DNA from: Pseudarthrobacter enclensis
GTDB lineage: Bacteria > Actinomycetota > Actinomycetes > Actinomycetales > Micrococcaceae
Assembly: GCF_001457025.1 (NCBI RefSeq)
Contig: NZ_KQ758599.1
Coordinates: 806,001-870,000 of the forward strand
Direction: 5' to 3'
DNA length: 64,000 nt
How positions within the stretch are numbered: the first letter of the stretch is position 1; each line of letters starts with the position of its first letter. Under the pieces are notes generated by a model. That model worked only from the letters and a program-made list of their open reading frames with translations, ran no database searches and was not told the DNA's origin. This document shows positions 62,971 through 64,000 of this stretch, in pieces. The position numbers and the translations under genes were made by a program.

Positions 62971-63837
62971 ATGAATCCAGGCCAGACCCTCGCCGAGGCC
63001 GTCAGCGCGGCCACGGCCGTCCTCCGCGATGCCGGCGTGCCCAGCCCCCGGGTGGACGCCGAGCTCCTGGCCGACCACCTGCTCAACGTGGGACTCGGCC
63101 GGCTGCGGGCGCTCATGCTGGGGGATGCACCGGCCCCCGAAGGGTACGCCGAGCTCGTGGCCGAACGGGCCGGGCGGGTGCCGCTCCAGCACATCACCGG
63201 CGTGGCCCACTTCCGGTACCTGGAGCTGGCCGTAGGTCCCGGCGTCTTCGTCCCGAGGCCCGAAACCGAGTCCGTGGTGCAGCTGGTGATCGACCACGTC
63301 AGGGGGATGGCTGCGCCGCGGATCGTCGACCTGGGAACGGGATCCGGCGCCATTGCCGGTTCCATCGCACACGAAGTGCCCGGCGCCGAGGTCCACGCCG
63401 TTGAATTCAGCCCCATGGCGCACGCCTGGGCGGCCAGGAACCTGGAGCCCCTGGGCGTGCACCTCGTCCTGGGGGACCTGCGGACCGCACTTCCGGAACT
63501 CAACGGAACGTTCGACGTCGTCATCTCCAACCCGCCGTACATCCCTGCGGAGGCCATCCCCAACGAACCCGAAGTGGCCCTGCACGATCCGCCCGAGGCG
63601 CTGTACGGCGGGGGAACGGACGGCATGGAGCTTCCGACGGCGGCCGCACGGTCCGCGGCCCGGCTGCTGCGCCCCGGGGGCTACTTCGTCATGGAACACG
63701 CCGAAGTCCAGGCCGGATGGATTTCCGCACTGCTCGGCCGGCAGGGATCCTGGCGCGGGATCAGCACGCATCTGGACCTGAACGGCAAGGAGCGCGCCAC
63801 CAGCGCCGTCCTGGCCGGACCGGGCCGCACGGAATGA
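62971..63837 (+). CDS. prmC: release factor glutamine methyltransferase
   Basis: 288 residues from ATG 62971. SAM-binding motif VDLGTGSGAIAGSIA and catalytic ISNPPYIPAEAI are present, with the helical N-terminal RF-binding domain (PRVDAELLADHLLNVGLGRL, landmark DAELLADHLL) and VPLQHITGVAHFRYLEL. It methylates the GGQ glutamine of RF1 and RF2. It follows prfA closely and precedes a Sua5-type gene by twelve bases. Confidence 0.97.
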   Translation: MNPGQTLAEAVSAATAVLRDAGVPSPRVDAELLADHLLNVGLGRLRALMLGDAPAPEGYAELVAERAGRVPLQHITGVAHFRYLELAVGPGVFVPRPETESVVQLVIDHVRGMAAPRIVDLGTGSGAIAGSIAHEVPGAEVHAVEFSPMAHAWAARNLEPLGVHLVLGDLRTALPELNGTFDVVISNPPYIPAEAIPNEPEVALHDPPEALYGGGTDGMELPTAAARSAARLLRPGGYFVMEHAEVQAGWISALLGRQGSWRGISTHLDLNGKERATSAVLAGPGRTE

Positions 63838-63849
63838 AAGGATAGGCCA

Positions 63850-64000
63850 GTGACCACAATTTACGACTGCAGCAACGACGACCAGCGTGCCGAGGCACTA
63901 GAACACGCCCAGCGTGCCATCGGCGAAAAGAAATGCGTCGTCCTTCCCACGGACACCGTTTACGGCATCGCCGCGGATGCGTTCTCTCCGCAGGCGGTCA
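63850..64000 (+). CDS. Sua5/YciO/YrdC-type threonylcarbamoyl-AMP synthase (3' end cut by window)
   Basis: GTG 63850 starts a frame open to the window edge (50 codons). AIGEKKCVVLPTDTVYGIAADAF is partly visible as the YrdC landmark LPTDTVYGIAADAF. These enzymes make threonylcarbamoyl-AMP for the t6A modification of tRNAs. The position after prmC is the usual one. Only the N-terminus can be judged. Confidence 0.9.
   Translation, partial: MTTIYDCSNDDQRAEALEHAQRAIGEKKCVVLPTDTVYGIAADAFSPQAV

Overview
The window is high-GC DNA with dense, mostly co-oriented genes, frequent ATGA/GTGA/TGATG overlaps and GTG starts. The gene set (tad pilus genes–prfB–ftsEX–smpB–ssrA; kgd; sigR–rsrA with bL37; argS–lysA–hom–thrC–thrB–rho–prfA–prmC) is that of an actinobacterial chromosome, most like Arthrobacter/Pseudarthrobacter (Micrococcaceae). 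The genus is inferred from gene order and protein character; no search was run. I see no prophage, insertion sequence, CRISPR array or rRNA.

Layout. 1-4466: 3' part of a tad (Flp pilus) operon: tadA (cut by the edge), tadB, tadC, a small Flp-like protein, two TadE-like pseudopilins and a TadG-like protein. 4544-10044: prfB, ftsE-ftsX with an M23 murein hydrolase, smpB and ssrA (tmRNA) ending in a strong terminator. 10075-18256: accessory stretch with a surface acyltransferase, an HtrA-like protease without an export signal, a Zn-ribbon-like protein, a two-gene Fluc fluoride channel, an MntR-like regulator, a methyltransferase and a cysteine-desulfurase-like enzyme under a SAM-IV riboswitch. 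18287-23716: hisN, rsgA, aroA and a DoxX protein face sigR-rsrA, which carries a good sigma-R-type autoregulatory promoter; the 24-codon bL37 gene follows. 23773-29903: padR-DUF4097 operon with twin operators, a degenerate SGNH protein and the large kgd gene. 30196-36073: two CNNM/CBS membrane proteins and a znuA-znuC-znuB zinc importer with a perfect Zur-like palindrome in front and a zur-like gene at its end. 36142-40474: an MBL hydrolase and a sulfur module (cds1-like divergent from an SseA-like sulfurtransferase, coupled to an alcohol dehydrogenase and a HIT protein). 40507-49434: FabH-like synthase, HrpA helicase, GlxA-type regulator, protealysin-like M4 protease with an emfourin-like inhibitor, a CDF transporter and tRNA-Arg(CCG). 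49523-52443: three-gene flavin module (FMN-binding lipoprotein, ApbE, NqrB/RnfD-like membrane protein fused to a ferredoxin-reductase module). 52658-64000: argS, lysA, hom, thrC, thrB, rho, prfA, prmC and the start of a Sua5/YrdC gene.

How the parts work together. Translation quality control is clustered (prfB, smpB, ssrA; later prfA, prmC). FtsEX and its M23 neighbour form a likely septal cell-wall hydrolysis unit. Sulfur and SAM chemistry recurs (SAM-IV riboswitch, cysteine desulfurase-like enzyme, Cds1, SseA), as does metal homeostasis (MntR, ZnuABC/Zur, CDF, CNNM). The best candidate for a little-described system is the flavin electron-transfer cassette at 49523-52443. The best regulatory finds are the SAM-IV aptamer, the sigma-R promoter with an open upstream extension of sigR, the Zur-like palindrome and the nested inverted repeats between rho and prfA.
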